From Apostichopus japonicus (taxonomy: Eukaryota > Echinodermata > Holothuroidea > Aspidochirotida > Stichopodidae), in NCBI RefSeq assembly GCF_037975245.1, contig NC_092576.1, forward strand, positions 12,825,111 to 12,889,110: a stretch of 64,000 nt of DNA, in the 5' to 3' direction. The translations under genes and the position numbers were made by a program. The notes below the pieces were generated by a model. It did not search any database, was not told the DNA's origin, and worked only from the letters and a program-made list of their open reading frames with translations. Shown here piece by piece: positions 13,401 through 28,400 of the stretch (position 1 is the stretch's first letter; every line of letters starts with the position of its first letter).

Positions 13401-16400
13401 GTAAAGTACCCTTGTAATTTATTTGATTATTATCACAGTTTGGGGTGCAGTGTCTTACTTTACGCAATAGAGAAAAGAAAGAAAATCCTTGGTACTTCAA
13501 GACAATTATGTGGCATAAATTGCTTACCAACCAGCGTTGAAAATTTCTCGATGGGTACAGTAGCTCCACTTCCCTTACTTCACCTTTCTTTTTCAACTCT
13601 TTATAATGTACCCAGCTGACTATAACATGATAAAAAACCCATAAAATGATGTTATTTAGCTAGAAATACAAAATGATACTTCCATCCCTAATTCGGCGAG
13701 ATACGCACAGTAAAACGTGCCAAGCGGGTTGACAATACCAGTTAGGCGAAACATAATATTAAATAAATGTTTAACACGGTAAGTTAGGAGTTTAAAGTTA
13801 AAGGAAGTAAGTGTCTATCCCACAATGTTCACTCATGTCACCCATTTTCCTCTGTCATATTTATTTTGAACTTTAAAGAAATGACTGAGCGTGTTTGAAG
13901 TCCTTAGAAAAAGTCACAGCGGGTGACATTACCCTCTTGACAATTTTCCTTTTCATCGCGGCAGATGGCATATGGTTTGGTAAGAATGTCGGTATGATGT
14001 ATTTGACCTTTTAACTGCATACTCCGACGGCTGAATGGACATATACTTTTCGCCATTTATTTGGTGCGGATCCATATATGAGGATGTACGGGGTGTACGA
14101 CCCTCTTTGTCGACCTTGCACAAAAAGGTACTGTATTTTTAAGTTTGGAATGTTTATCACCTCACTTGCGGGATTGACTCATCATGCACACAAAGTAACA
14201 AAAAATATAGTAACACATGCAAGTAACAGCGTACAAAAGATTATTTCAACTACTACAGATGATGCGTCGACTTGCGCCCGGCCATCTTCCATCATAAGTT
14301 GTGAAAAGAAAAGTTGTGTTTGTTTTATTTGATTACCTGAATTTCATTTTCCATGGCTCGAATCATATAACTTACCGAGTAGTTCTTTTCTCCTCTTTAT
14401 TAATATTTTCTTCGACTCTTCATCAACTTTTAATGGCCTGTTGGTACTGAACACTCTGGAATTATAACATAAATTGTAGTTATTTGAGCGAAACCTTCCG
14501 CTATTTGCGTTTCCAGGCGAAAACGTCCCCAATGGTAGCACATTTTCTACCACGTTTCATTTTAGTTCAGTTGTCACATACTTGATACATATCGACTTGC
14601 ACCGTGTCATGAATTTTGCGTAGACCACTACTAACTGAGAATGTAAAATGACAGAGATTGGCTTTCTTCCCATTGCATACTTGATGACATTTGTATGCAT
14701 AGGGTACCAAACCACAATCAGAGTAGTGTTATACAGCCAAAAAAATTGACCTCTGTCGGAAAATAGTCTTAAACATACCTTATGATGGAATTTATTTCAG
14801 TCTTCACTATTCTCTTAGACGATTAGGTGTTGAAAAGTATGAAACAAACTACTGAGAGTCTAAACCTTAGGAGCATTGAATTTGCTTTAAGCCGCTTTAG
14901 AATTTTACTGCAGAAAAAAGGAAGTTTCCTCAGCAAGAGCTGGCAGATGGGCTGGTTATGCTAAACAACGACCTCTTCTAGCTCTAATTCTAAACGTCCA
15001 TGATGTGCAAATTTGAATGTGACATATTTCCTCAAACATCATCTATCATCATAGGGAGGAAGTGTCAGTTGCAAACTCTATCTTTGCTCTAGCGGCCTTG
15101 GAAAGTACGCGAATCTGTGTGTAAGTCAATGGAGCATACTTAGTCTACGATCAGGCTTTGCCAGATGTGTTTCCATAGTATAACGACCGCTTGAATTTTT
15201 TATCTGACTATGAAAAAAGAACCTCCAATGACCACTGTCTTCATAATTTACAAAGCGAGTATAGTAAGCTCTCGTTAAACTTGTAAGCAAATATTAACAT
15301 TTCATTATAATACAAAGGTATTCTATAACATAAACATTGGAAATAATACTTGATATGTTAATATAAAACGAGTACTCATTAATAAAGCTATTTTAGTGGG
15401 CATGTTGGTTTCCTTTTTGCCTTCAAAGGAACTCCAAATTTTAGAAGGCATGAGTAAATAATTGTACACCCATACGGATACTTACGCTATTTCTGTGACG
15501 GTCGGGATATTTTTCACGATAGACAAGATGAAATCATCAGTAATTGTGTGAGCAAAATCTGTTAGAATCAATGTCTTAACCATTGGAAGTTGATAATACA
15601 GATTTGCTTCTTTATCCACAAGCCCTAGTTTCTGCAAGTCAATGGATAGTTGTAAGTTCACCAGTCGTAGAAACTGCACTGTTATCTGTGAAGGGATAAG
15701 GTAGAGACAGACAATTGATTATATACTTGTTCTTTGATTCATGCTGAATTTGGAGTTTAATTTTAACAGTGAACAGAGCGAAAGAAAAATACGATGTTAC
15801 CAAGGTGGAGGTTGCTTCAACATATAGTATACAAATTGTGCAATCATAGTATAAAAAGAATTAGCCCAGTTTGGTGGATGAAGGGAAAACATTAATGTTG
15901 TCATCAACGGCAGGAAGATGGACGCGGTACGGGAGAGGTGAATAATTGTCTCATATTTGATAAATAACAAATTTACAGTCATTTATTATATTTCAATATC
16001 TTCAGTAAAGAATTAGGCATTTTCTTGTTGACAAAGTAGGATACGAAATATTTCTAATGAAAGCAATCGCTATGTACGTCTTTATATGATACGTACAGTT
16101 GTGGATAGGCCGTTATTTGTTACTAAAAGATAATTACGAACTTAGCTATTCTTGCTGGATGAGATTGAGTGAGTAGCATAGAATACATGACCACATTTTT
16201 TTAATCCCGATTAAAGTATTGGCAAAAAATTATTAAAGTTATCTTTTGGCAATGCAGGGCATAAGATCTCATGATGTGAAAATAATTACTTATTGCAAAT
16301 TGCATTCTAAATATACATATTGATAAAAAAAAAATTACCTTAGATCTATTGCACATATTTAGTAATGAAGCTTTCGCTGTTTTCAACGGTTTATTATCGG

Positions 16401-19400
16401 TATTCAGAATGGCAATCCCGTGTTCTTTCATTGAGAGCTTCTTTAATAGGTTTTCCACTTCGTCATTTACCTCCAAATCAGATTCCGTTAAGCACTGTGT
16501 AATGCAATCCCTGAGGGGAAACGGAAATATGTCTTCCTTGTCTAGCAAATATCTGACGATTGGTATTATGCATTTTGCATTTAGTCCGCAGGTAAATATG
16601 AGAAGATGCTGGCAAGTAAGTACATCGATTTCTTGCAAGTATTGTAACAGTCTCTCTGGAGTATCAACACATGATAGGAAATGAGCTCCAAGATAGTATT
16701 GATAGATATTATGTGTCGACTGTATTATGCTTTGTTCATTAGTACAGTTATCACTTTGTGTAGACTTCGAAACTTTTTTGAAGAAATTCAAACTTATAAG
16801 TGTGTCAAGCTCGTTTCCGAAGTTTTCACAAATTTCATTCATTAACCAGGAACTTTTGCTCTTGCAAATTGCATCGAATGCAAACGTGGAAACGTTATCG
16901 CTTGGTATATATCCTGAACTATCATTCTCTTCGCTTTTAGCGTACTTCTTGTCTATTAATTCTTTGAAAAAAAGTGTTTGCTTTGAAGCTGATAAACTGA
17001 AGGAATTATCAGCTTGATACATTGTTGTTACCATCTCTAGAAACAATGGTATTTCACATAAACTTTTCAAGTTGTCATTTGAGTCGATTTTTTTTTTCAG
17101 GTATTCGAAATCTGATTGTTTTGAAAAACTGTTTCGAATGTAACTTTGTACCTGAGGATTTGTAAATGAATGAAGCTTAACTATGGGAAATAGCTTTTCA
17201 CCAAAAACCCTCAAGTAGCTGACAGATCTTGTTAAAATGATGATGAATGCTTGATTTAGTACCCTGTTACGAATAAGTCTGTACATATACGAATTGTTGT
17301 TCTCCCTGTTGTTTCTCTCGACAAACTCATCAAAACCATCAAGTATTATGACTAGCTTGTTTTCATTGTGCAATATTTGCTCTATTTCTTGGGTTGAAAA
17401 TTCTTCTTGACGGTCATCTGGAACTATCTGCTTCTTTATCGCTTCAGGTATTGTTGTGTTTTCATCGAAATCAATGAGCGACAAAATAATTAACATTCCT
17501 ACGTCACGCATGGGTGATTCATCCTGTTCGTTTAACCATTCTCTTGCTATGGTCATTGCAAACGTTGATTTTCCACATCCTGCCTCTCCTTCAAGAACTA
17601 GCCGTTGCTTTTGCATAAATTCTTGCCCAAATATATCTGTATACGAGCCCAGTTTAACATATCTTTCGTCATCAGCTGAGGACTTCTTTGGGTTTAGTTT
17701 CGAAAACGTGTTCATTACATGGACTTTACTGTCGTCTAGTTGAGATCGATATGTAACCTCCAAGTCATGCAAGAGTTGGTTCCGCTTTTTGGTAAGATCG
17801 CCTAGATGAAAACAAAGGAATTAAAGCAATTACATTACTGGATATTTTATGTTGTAAATTTAACAAATTAAGCAGATTGGACGTGTTAGTGCTCTCGGGG
17901 GTAATGTTTTGTCAAACAAAGATGTTTTACCTATTCTGTTGAGTAAAGTATGTAGTCAATAAAGTAATATCATTTAAACATCGACGCTAATATACGCTTT
18001 TTATTTTAACAGTTTATGATATGCACAACGTAAAAAAAACGTTCATCACTAATTCAATAGCAAACTGTATCACTGTTTTATTTACTGGCAAGACTTGCAA
18101 GACAACGTTTGCTTGGACTCAGCGTAGTATTTATACCACTTAGTATAAAGCTTGCACTCGTAGCTCTTATAATATTATGTTGCTCCAACGCCGTTTTTAC
18201 ACTCTCCATGAACGAAACGTTAAGCATAATGATCGGTTACAAATATGTGTTTGTTCGATTTCAGTTCAGAGAATATTTGAGGTCAAACTGACGCAAACAC
18301 TACAGTATAATCGTGTTATGCCTTTACATTGAAAACTTGTCTCTAGACAAAGTCAGAATAATATTAAGAAACGTCATATATTAGGATTTTAATGTTAAGA
18401 CTCTTAAAATTTATTTCCCATCATTCTGCTCTTTACAAGATGTGAATGGAGGAAGTATGAAGCATACATCATAAACCGAATGTGGAATGAGCAGTACATG
18501 TTGACTATTAACGAAATTGACAGTTACATTGTAATCAACGGATATCTACTTGAACTGTGAAATTTTAAGGTACAAATTTGTGTGCAATATCTTGTTTTGA
18601 AACCATATTGAGGTCTATCTATTCTGTTGATTCATGAGTGTATCATGTAGCCAACATAGGTAATGACTTTGAAAGATCAACTTTGAATATTTGGAAGTAT
18701 TTTTGTTGACTCATTATAAATCCGAGGATCTATTCTCTTTCTCTCCCTTACTTCACCCCTTAATTTCCCCACCTCTCTCTCTCTTTTTAATCCTTATTAA
18801 CGGACCAGTATATTAATAGTTATTATAATTTTAGTGTCACAATTAGACTGCGATATCCCAAAACAGTCTCATATGTTCTTACTAATGTAATTGATAAGGT
18901 TTTACCAGTTAACGATAACGTTCATTTTTAAACTTGTACCGAGGGGTTCTTGAAGCTTCAGACTGCACTTCTAATAAATATCTTATAGAGAAGTCTGACT
19001 TGTTTGAGTGTATACTTACTCTTCTTTGACTGTTTTTCTTGGGTCTGAAAACAAAATAAAAATGACGAAGTCTTCATACAAAACCTAAATAAAACTCGTA
19101 TTTCGTTTCACTGGCGAAATATCCTTGTAGATGTAAAATGTTGCTTTAATGTATTTGTTTACATCTAGAAGCAATTAATTCAGTAAAACGTAAGTAATTT
19201 TAAGGGGATATGGTAAACAGCTCTGGGCGTATTAGAGGTGTTTTGTGAGGAGGTTTGGTCGTTACCTAAATGGTTAACAAAACATGAACATCTTTATCTT
19301 AAATCTTAATCTTCTCCGTAACGTCTGTTACATAAGGTCTAGATGCTCTCTTTCCACCCCTGTCGGTCCTCTGCAGCTCTTCTCACATAGGACCAGCTTC

Positions 19401-22400
19401 TCCAGCCATTCTTGTCTCTCTCTTTAGTTGCTGTCCTTCTCCAAGTCGTCTTGGGTCTGCCAACCTTCCTCCTTCCTTCCGGTGCCCATTCCATTGCTAC
19501 TCTTTCATGATTTCCTGTCTCCTTCCTCATAATATGACCAATCCAATTCCATCTGCGTCTCCGTATCTCTAAACTTATCCTGTTTATGCCTGTTTGCTGC
19601 ATAATTCTGTCATTGCTAACTAGTTCGCTTTCCATGCTTCGCTTCCATATAACAGCACTGATCTTACTAGCGTTTTGAATAGTGTTAGTGTAAGTGTCTT
19701 CCTGCCTATTACACCATTTGTCCATATTCTTCTTGGGGTTGTAAATGCACCACGTGCTTTTCCGAATCTGTTTTTGATGTCTTCTGTACCTCCTCCATCT
19801 TTACTGACTTTGGCCCCCAGATATACGAACTCCTCTACGTCTTCCACGTCTATGTTGGCGCATCTACCCTGTTATTCATTCTCATGTGCTTACATTTCTT
19901 CACATTCATATTCAAACCGATTCTTCCTGCCATGTCTTCTACTTTCTCTGTTTTTTTTTTCTGGATGTGGTCATGCAATGCTGATAACAAGGCAATATCG
20001 TCCTCAAAAATCCAGATCCTCAAGTTGCGTGGTAAATCTCCATCTGATGCCGCTTGTCTCTCCTGCAAGTACTCATTTCATCACCCAATCTATTGCTAAC
20101 AAAACATAGGACCCCGCTCATGACACATCCTTGTTTCACCCCAGATGTTACGTGGAACCACCCAGTTGTTTCACCTTCATCCGCCACTGCCCATTCAACG
20201 TTGTCATATAAAGCATTCGCAATTCTAATTATCTTGTCTGGTATCTGGTACTCTTTCATTATATTCCATAAGCTGTTGCGGTGTAGAGAGTCGAAAGCTT
20301 TCTAGAAATCAATAAAATGCACATACAGAGGTGAGTTTCATTCATTTGACTGCTCCAAGATGTTACGCAGTATAAATATCTGCTCTGTTGTACTCCTGTT
20401 TTGGCGAAAACCAGCTTTTTCTTGCCTCAAAACCTTGTCCACTCCATCCTTAAATCTGTTGAAGAGCATACTTCCGAAGATCTTGCTCATAACTGGCAGG
20501 AATGTCACGCCTCTTCAGTTGCTTCAATCTGTGAGTTCCCCCTTTTTGGGGATTTTAACAAGTAACCCATTGTACCATCTTTTTGGGGTTGTCTTCTCTG
20601 TCCATATTATATTAAAGAGGTCTGTTAGTCTTTCCACTGTAGCATTTACATCAGCTTTTAACATTTCAGCTGTTACTTGACCTAAACCTGGGGATTAGCC
20701 ATTGCTAGCCTTAATCAATGCATCATGTACTTCAAGCCTTGTAATAACACCTACATCGTTTTCGACTTCTTCTTCAATACGCTCATCAGTTTCACGAACC
20801 CAGTTGAATGGATCACCTCTGTTTAAAACAGAGCTAAAATGATCCTTCCATTTTTTTTTTCTAGCCTGCTTGTCTTTAATAATATTGCCATCTATGTCCT
20901 TAACAGCAGCATTGGTGCTCTTCCATTTACCTGTCAATTTCCGTGTTATAGCGTAAACATCTTTAAGCCTTCCATTTTCTGCTGCTCTCTGGGCATCTTG
21001 TGCCATTTTGTCTATCCACTTTCTCTTGTCACTTCTCGCACTTCTCTTTACTTCTCTGTCTTTTGTTCTGTAAGTCTCTCTCCAACTCTCTTTGATCCTC
21101 TCTGATTTTGTGCTATAATCTTCATATTAATTTCCCTCCTTTCATCTGCCTTAACCCATGTCTCTGTTGAGACCCAAGGTTTACTTACTCTCTTGGTGTA
21201 TCCTATTGTCATATCAGCTGCTTCTACATATACTTTCTCCAGCCCATCACAACATTCCTCTCGTGTTTCAACATCCAGGGCTTCATATCTGTTCTTGACC
21301 TCTACATTGTATTGCTCTCTCATCTGCCTGTCTTTAAGCTTTTCAATATCTAATTTAGGCTTTACCTTTGATCTATTCAAATATTTACACAGTTTCAATC
21401 TTATTTTCATCTCACAAAGTAGTGGTCGCTTATTGCGTCTGCACCTCTTGTAGTCTTGTGTCTAGTACTGAGGTCCTCATACTCTTGTTCACTAACATAT
21501 TCATTCACTTGGCAGAACTCACACAGTCTCTCTCCATTGTCGTCTCTAACACCAATACCTTCCTTGCCCATAATGTCGCCCATTCCTTCATTGTCGCATC
21601 CTTCCTTTGCGTTGAAGTCACCTATGATAAATATCATGTCATGTCTGCTGCATCTGTCTACAATCTCTTGGAGCTGCCTATAAAACGTGTCTTTTTCCTC
21701 CTCTACTGCAGCTTCTGACGGAGCATATACTTGTATGATTGTGACCTTCTTGTGTTTGCCATAAAACCTTGCAGTAATTAGTCTACTACTGACTGGTGTT
21801 CATTGAATGACAGTTTTGCAATTCTCTCACTCAACATGATACCAACACCTTGTACATGTGTGTTGTCGTTGCCCACAAATCATGAACATATGTACCATAA
21901 ATTCGTTTTGTTCGCCCCAAACGTTAGCTATATTTGCATTTGGTTGCTTCATAGGATATTTCAGCCGTGAAGTACCATTTTGAATACAATAACATTTAAC
22001 AGATGATAGATTTCATTATCGCTCTGTTTCATGCTAAATATACCGTGAATGACATGCATGGTATACTTTGCACGCTTTCTGAGAAGACGCCGACAAAACA
22101 TTCCCCTTTTGCGTCACAACGGTCGTACCATAAACCTTGGTTACCATCGTTCTATCGTTGTAATAACGGGAGCTGCCACTGAACTTCTCTTTATACTGTA
22201 GATCTCTTATTTTCAACCCATAAATTAATATGCTGTTGACAGTAGGCAAAAGCAATCTTAATTGATTCCAGATCGACATCATTCTTATTACAAGCAATTT
22301 TTACTTATCTTCAGAACTTTAAACGTTTTCAATTGATTAGGTTTTCTTCCGACAGTGTGTTGGATTTGGAACTAGTCCATGTCTAGCTAAACTAAACTGG

Positions 22401-25400
22401 ATATTGCATGTGGTATAGTCTACTATCGTTGAGCGTAAACACCGTGTATGTTCAAGTTTGGAATGTTGTGAACACGTTTAAGAAAAACTAACGTAAAATG
22501 TAACTTTAGACCGATAGAAGAGTTTTTATCACCAGTCAGTTTTTCATGGACACTTCGTCAGAGGGTGATTGAACAACGGATATTGGAAAAATTTGAAGAA
22601 AAAAAATAGTAGGTAGTTTTACACAACACTGTATTCTTCTTTGAGTGTTCGCTTACCTGTAACAATTCTTCTCCTTGCTCTTGATCTTCGTGGTCCAAGC
22701 TGTTATCATTATCATTTCGACACCGATATTTTACTACGTAAAGAAAGGATAACAATATAATAACGTATCACGCTCCATATATAAGTAGTTACCAGTTAAT
22801 GCCATTAAGCGTTCTTTCTGATACATTAATATTTGAAATGATTAGTTGAAAATTCCTTTAAAGTTCATTGCGGAGTCGATTTATATTTGCCAATCATACC
22901 ATATCATACATAGTCGCATTTATTGAAGTTTTGACAACCCTCTGGTTCTTTTGTTGAGTCAAATTTTTCGAATGCATTTGATATCGCTCTTTTAAATATG
23001 CACCGTGTTCTTTAACTACGCTAGACGAATCAAATTAATTGTTTCGTTTGTTGCAAATACTGAACAAATATGTACGACAATAACAATCGTTGAGCACGCT
23101 TTTTTGGAAAGAATTGGTCTTACCTAATATTAATCCCGAGACCGCAATCAAAACGATAACAATGACAACTGTAATTGGAATCCAAACAAGAGACGAACTA
23201 GTGGGTTCTGGTGACACTGGTCTCGGGCAGTGTGTTTTTCCTGTATGGAATTACAATAAAGTACGTGGTTAATAGTGGTTGTTTTCATGGTACAATAGTG
23301 GTTGCTTGAACATTTTACAGCACGCTCTTAAGCAGTCAGTGTGCTATATTACTTTGTACTTAGACTGAAGGCAGTAAGTGCCAGAGTAATACAAATAAAT
23401 AATGTTGAAAGCTGAGAATTCTTACCATGTCCCTGCCAAAAAAGGGTCAACAGGTGTGCCCGACTCTCAATTATTGATCTCATCAATATACTAAAGTTAC
23501 TGAAGCTCAATGGGCTGATGGGAGTGTGCTTGTTGGGGATGGGGGGGGGGTGGTGGTGTCGTATAATAACATGGGTGAAATTACCATATATTGAGTTGGG
23601 GGTCAACAAGTATGCATGTGTGTGTGTGTGTGTCCATGGATCTTGTGTGAATAGAAAAGTTTTCAAGAAATCCTAACAGTACTGTCGATTAGCATCGAAC
23701 ACGCTGTGTATGTGCACAGGCATAGTCTGGAGAGCTCGTTTCACGTATAATGTAATACCTTAAAAGTGTCAGAGATCAAACGACAACTAACCCCCCCCCC
23801 CCCCGAAAAAGGTATTATAGCCATTGTACATATATAAATATAACAATAGGAACCAAACCTTCATAAAACAAGTAGGATATCAGAGACTACATGTCTGCAG
23901 TAAATTACTTTATTCTAAACGACCAAGATTACGTGATAGATAACATTGTCCAAATTTGAGCAAAAAGCGTTCTGCAAACTACTCCTAACCATAAAAAACG
24001 ATGCACTTCAAACATGTTTGGTATCTGCCAGAGCATCAATAGTAGTACGTGCTTTACTTATGACGTCATAGGATCAAAGGTCAATGTTCAAATAACTGAA
24101 AACAGCATTTCGGCTATTACTGGTATCGATTTGGTGAGGTGACCACTTTAAGAACCAATAAAAGTGTTGATTTGGTTAACTGGTCAATATTATTAATAAT
24201 AATTATTTTTCATGTTATTTGAAAATATATATATTTTCATATTTAGAAAAGTTCGCCCGTAATTGCCTCCCACTCGTTATCTTACTTAACATCATTATAT
24301 GTGTATCATAGCTTCATACCATCATCAAAATGTATCCTTCTGCCATCTTTATAATATTTGAACGATTTTGTGGTATCTGAAGGTAATGTAAACAAACACG
24401 AAGGTGTTGATATGCTATACGACGTCTACTATTTCGAACGTAAATGAAACCAGTCACGATATTTATACTACAAATCTGTTTACCATCCCCTTATACTCGT
24501 AGTTCAGCGATTACATACTTTTAAAGTAGTGTAAGCTTGCCTGTGATTGTGATTGAAATAGACGATTGAAAAAGGTTTGATATATGTTACAGACTTACTT
24601 ATTTACAGATTACTTACTGTTCAACAAAGTAACGCGAGCGACTTTCAAATCGAAGAATTTTGTAGCTGGGCCCGTAGCAATACATTTCAGTGGAAATTCT
24701 TCATTACACTCAGTGTTTTCAGCTATGCTGTATTCAAGCAATTGTGTGACGGTATATAGGCCACTATGCTCCTCTACGATGAGTGTGCTCGAAAATACTT
24801 CTAACTTTGAATTGCTATCATCATCTTCAGACCATTCCACTGAAATAACAGGTCTGACGTCAGAAACACTGCAACGTAGTTCGCCTGACCCATGTGATGT
24901 GACGGTGCATTCGTTTTCTCCAGTTTGTCTACACGCATCAATACCAATGTTTGGGGAAGCAGAAGGCGGCACTAAGTAGGTAGAAAATTAATGGAAAACA
25001 AAGCAACACATACAATTGAGATAACGGTGGCATTTAGAAAGAGTCCGATCATCGTTTGTGTAATAGGCTATTAAACGTTATGTTGCAATTCTGTTACAGG
25101 ACAGAATACATTCGCAAAAATAAGGAATACATCCAACATGATACAAAATAAATAAAAACAGACATCCTACTTATCTCAAAGCCTTGGTATGCATTAAATT
25201 ATACAGAGTCCAACGAAAAAAGGTCCACTATGTAGACTGCATTGTAGTTTCTCAAGACACTTGCTCGGGCATTTTGTTTTTTAATATGTCATTCACTTAA
25301 ATAGTTCAGAATGTTGGTAAATTAATACATAATTGTGTGAGTATTTCCTACAAATACTGCCCGAAAAAATTATGATATAGTAAGGAATCTGTAAGGTCAA

Positions 25401-28400
25401 AATTATGATTGAAATGCATAAAATATACCTAATAGGTTCCTTTGTCGTATAGAAGAATCATTTTTCATATGTATTCTACCTCAACGATTTGTAAATACCA
25501 TAATTGGTAGAAACAAACAAAGTGAAAAGTTTGAAACTAAGAACAATAAGGAAAAAACAGCAACATACCCACAACAATCAATTCGTATATTTCCAATTTA
25601 CGGTTAGAGTTGCTAGATGCACATGTGTAATTCCCTTCGGTTTCTGTAGAGACAGAAGCGATGACGAGCTCTCCAAATTCATTGACGGAGTAGATTCCGA
25701 TATTTATAGGACTATCATGACTCGGTGATCTGTATGCAACTGTTTCAGAGGTACCTTTCAGTGTTACTTTTTTCCAAATGTAGCTAGCCCCAATTTCTCT
25801 ACGTTGACAGGTTAAGATAGCCGGGAGATTAATTTGGAAGTACACCATTTCCGGTTCAGCCAGACTGGGCCAATGTGTTCGCGACTGATCCAAGATGACT
25901 ACTCTCTCGTACGACAAACTACTTGGAGGAAATGTTGCTCTACACAAGTAAAGGGATACCAGTTTCCCGTTTCCCATTTCGTTAGATGTAAGTGATATGT
26001 TGGAGTTTGAACGAAAAGTATGTTTTTCCTCCTGGATCACGTCATGGGTTGAATTGTATTCTACTTCTCTGCCATCACTAGAAACGTAAAACCATTTAAG
26101 TTTTGCTGGTGGTCTGGCACCACCAACTTCACACTGTAGAAAATCAACATGGTTATCTGCTAGGCACAGTTCCTCCTGCAAGCAATCCTTAATGATAGGT
26201 ATTTTTGTAGCGGGTGTAACTGTAAAATAAGAATGACATGTACGTGTATTTGAGTCTATAGCTAATGACGTATTTCCTAATTAATTTGATACATAATTCT
26301 AAATCCGACTACTAAATAACAAGTTTAAATTATGTTTCATGTATAATTTGTTACATTAAGAACTCCAAAATAAATGTGCGAGAAGCCAAATTATAATGTT
26401 CTACGAGGGTTAATATTTAGAATTCCAAACCTATATGTCTTTGTCCTTCCATAGTTTATTCCCTACCCTCTTCCTTTAATCCTTTCTTTGTCCCTCTACA
26501 GTTATCTCCTACCTCTATACTCCTCCCCTGTTGGTTTCTTTCTTCTCTCCATCCCTTGTCTATATAATCCTCTTACATCTATCTCTTTTGTGTTCACCCT
26601 GCTCATTAACCTGTCTGTATTCTGTGTGTGTTTTTGTCCCTCTGTAACTGTTACTTGTCATTTAGCCTCTGAAAAAGAGCATGCTAGGATCGAGACGTCA
26701 GGCTATCGTATTTTACACATTGTCTTACACAGACTCTTCGGTGAATAAGCAGTTTGCTAACAGTTTTTTTTTTTTTTTTAATGTAGATAATATGGTCAAT
26801 AAAGTTAGGATTTCAATCGATTTAGTTGTATGCACCTTGTCTTATCGCTCTTTTGGTTCATTTAAGTTATAATGTTTAGTGAAATATAATTAATGAGGCC
26901 ATGCTACTAGGATCTAGTGGAGTATGAAAGGAAGGGATTGACAGACCACACATCAAATATTTAAAAGTAGGATAACATGAAAACGAAACCTTAACCTCGT
27001 TGCATATTTGCCAATAATATTTGTCAATTTTTGGGTCTATAGAATGAATCCGAGAGAAGCATCGCTTGATGGGAGCGAAATGCCGTGTGCAAATCATCCC
27101 TATGGCAACACACTGAAACTCGACTCCCAGTAGCGTAGACAGATACTGATCTACATGATACAGTAGTATACACGCAGTATGTACAATATATATACACACT
27201 GATCTACAGTACTGTATGTAGCCGAGTACACTGTTCACATATACAGCGCTAGCTAGATTGCCGAGTCGTAACGCTCGTACGTACGATACTAGGGAATTGT
27301 GTGTAACAACTCCTCGCTCGTACGTACACGACCGTAATTAGCTTCACTATTATACTTATACACAAATATCTTGGTCTAGGTGCATATACAGGGCCGGGAC
27401 ACAGTCTACTCGAAATACACATCGAAATTGTGTCTAGCTCTACAAAGCAACGTAGGACTAGGAGAATGAATTGAAACAAGACAGCAAAATCTCTCTGGTA
27501 GATTCTTTTGAAAACTGGAAAACGCTGAAGGAGGTCGGTGTTTGCTATACCGCAGTTGAAGTAGCTTAGGCCAGGTAAGTCAAATAACTTTAATTACCGA
27601 TTCAACTACGGTAAGGATGTTGATGGCCTAGCTACAAGCACTGTGGGCTAGGCCTGTAACGTTAGTTAGGCCTTACAAGTAACATTCAGGTAATCTTAGT
27701 TAGTGTCACTGTCAGGACACATGGTAAAAGTATCTGTAATACTGTGACTAGGCCTATAGCCAAAGGCTTGGCCTGAATATTTGAAATGGGCCTAATGTAG
27801 TTGTATCTAGTCTAGACGATCGTGTTTTGCAACCACCACGGTCAGCTAGGGTATTCAACAAGGACTCGGAGTTGGATAGGAATATATTATTACTAGGCTA
27901 CTCCTTACTAACCTAACTTTGTGCAGCTATGGAATCAATTTAACTGTTACTGCGCGAATCTTTTATCTAGCCTAGTTTCAAATGACTTTCGTGTCTCCAA
28001 CTTCTTACCTGCCAAAATTTCTTACAAAATATTACCTGTGTTTATTAGTGCAGTTAACATCACTGTTAGCCTTACATTTCTACAAATGGCAAAGATACCT
28101 GATTTCGTTCATGGTATTTTTCGTCCTCCAAAAATCCACAAGAAGATAAATAAATTGATGTCGACATACACATTGTACGAACATTTGATAGGCCTTCCCA
28201 ATATCACAGATCTATGACAGACAGCATATCACAGATCAAAGTACTAGGTAGCAATCTTTATTTTCTGTTGGTTTTGCTTACTTTGAAAAAAAAGTTAATG
28301 CCTGGCCCACATGCTTTATTGAAGCGTAAAGAAAGTGGATAAGTTTCAAGTTTTACAAAATAATATTTACATCAGGAGTCATCATTTTGAAGGAAAAGGA

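Noticed and set aside
16349-17743. Plus-strand frames over the NACHT exon
   Set aside because: Shadows of the minus-strand NACHT coding sequence.
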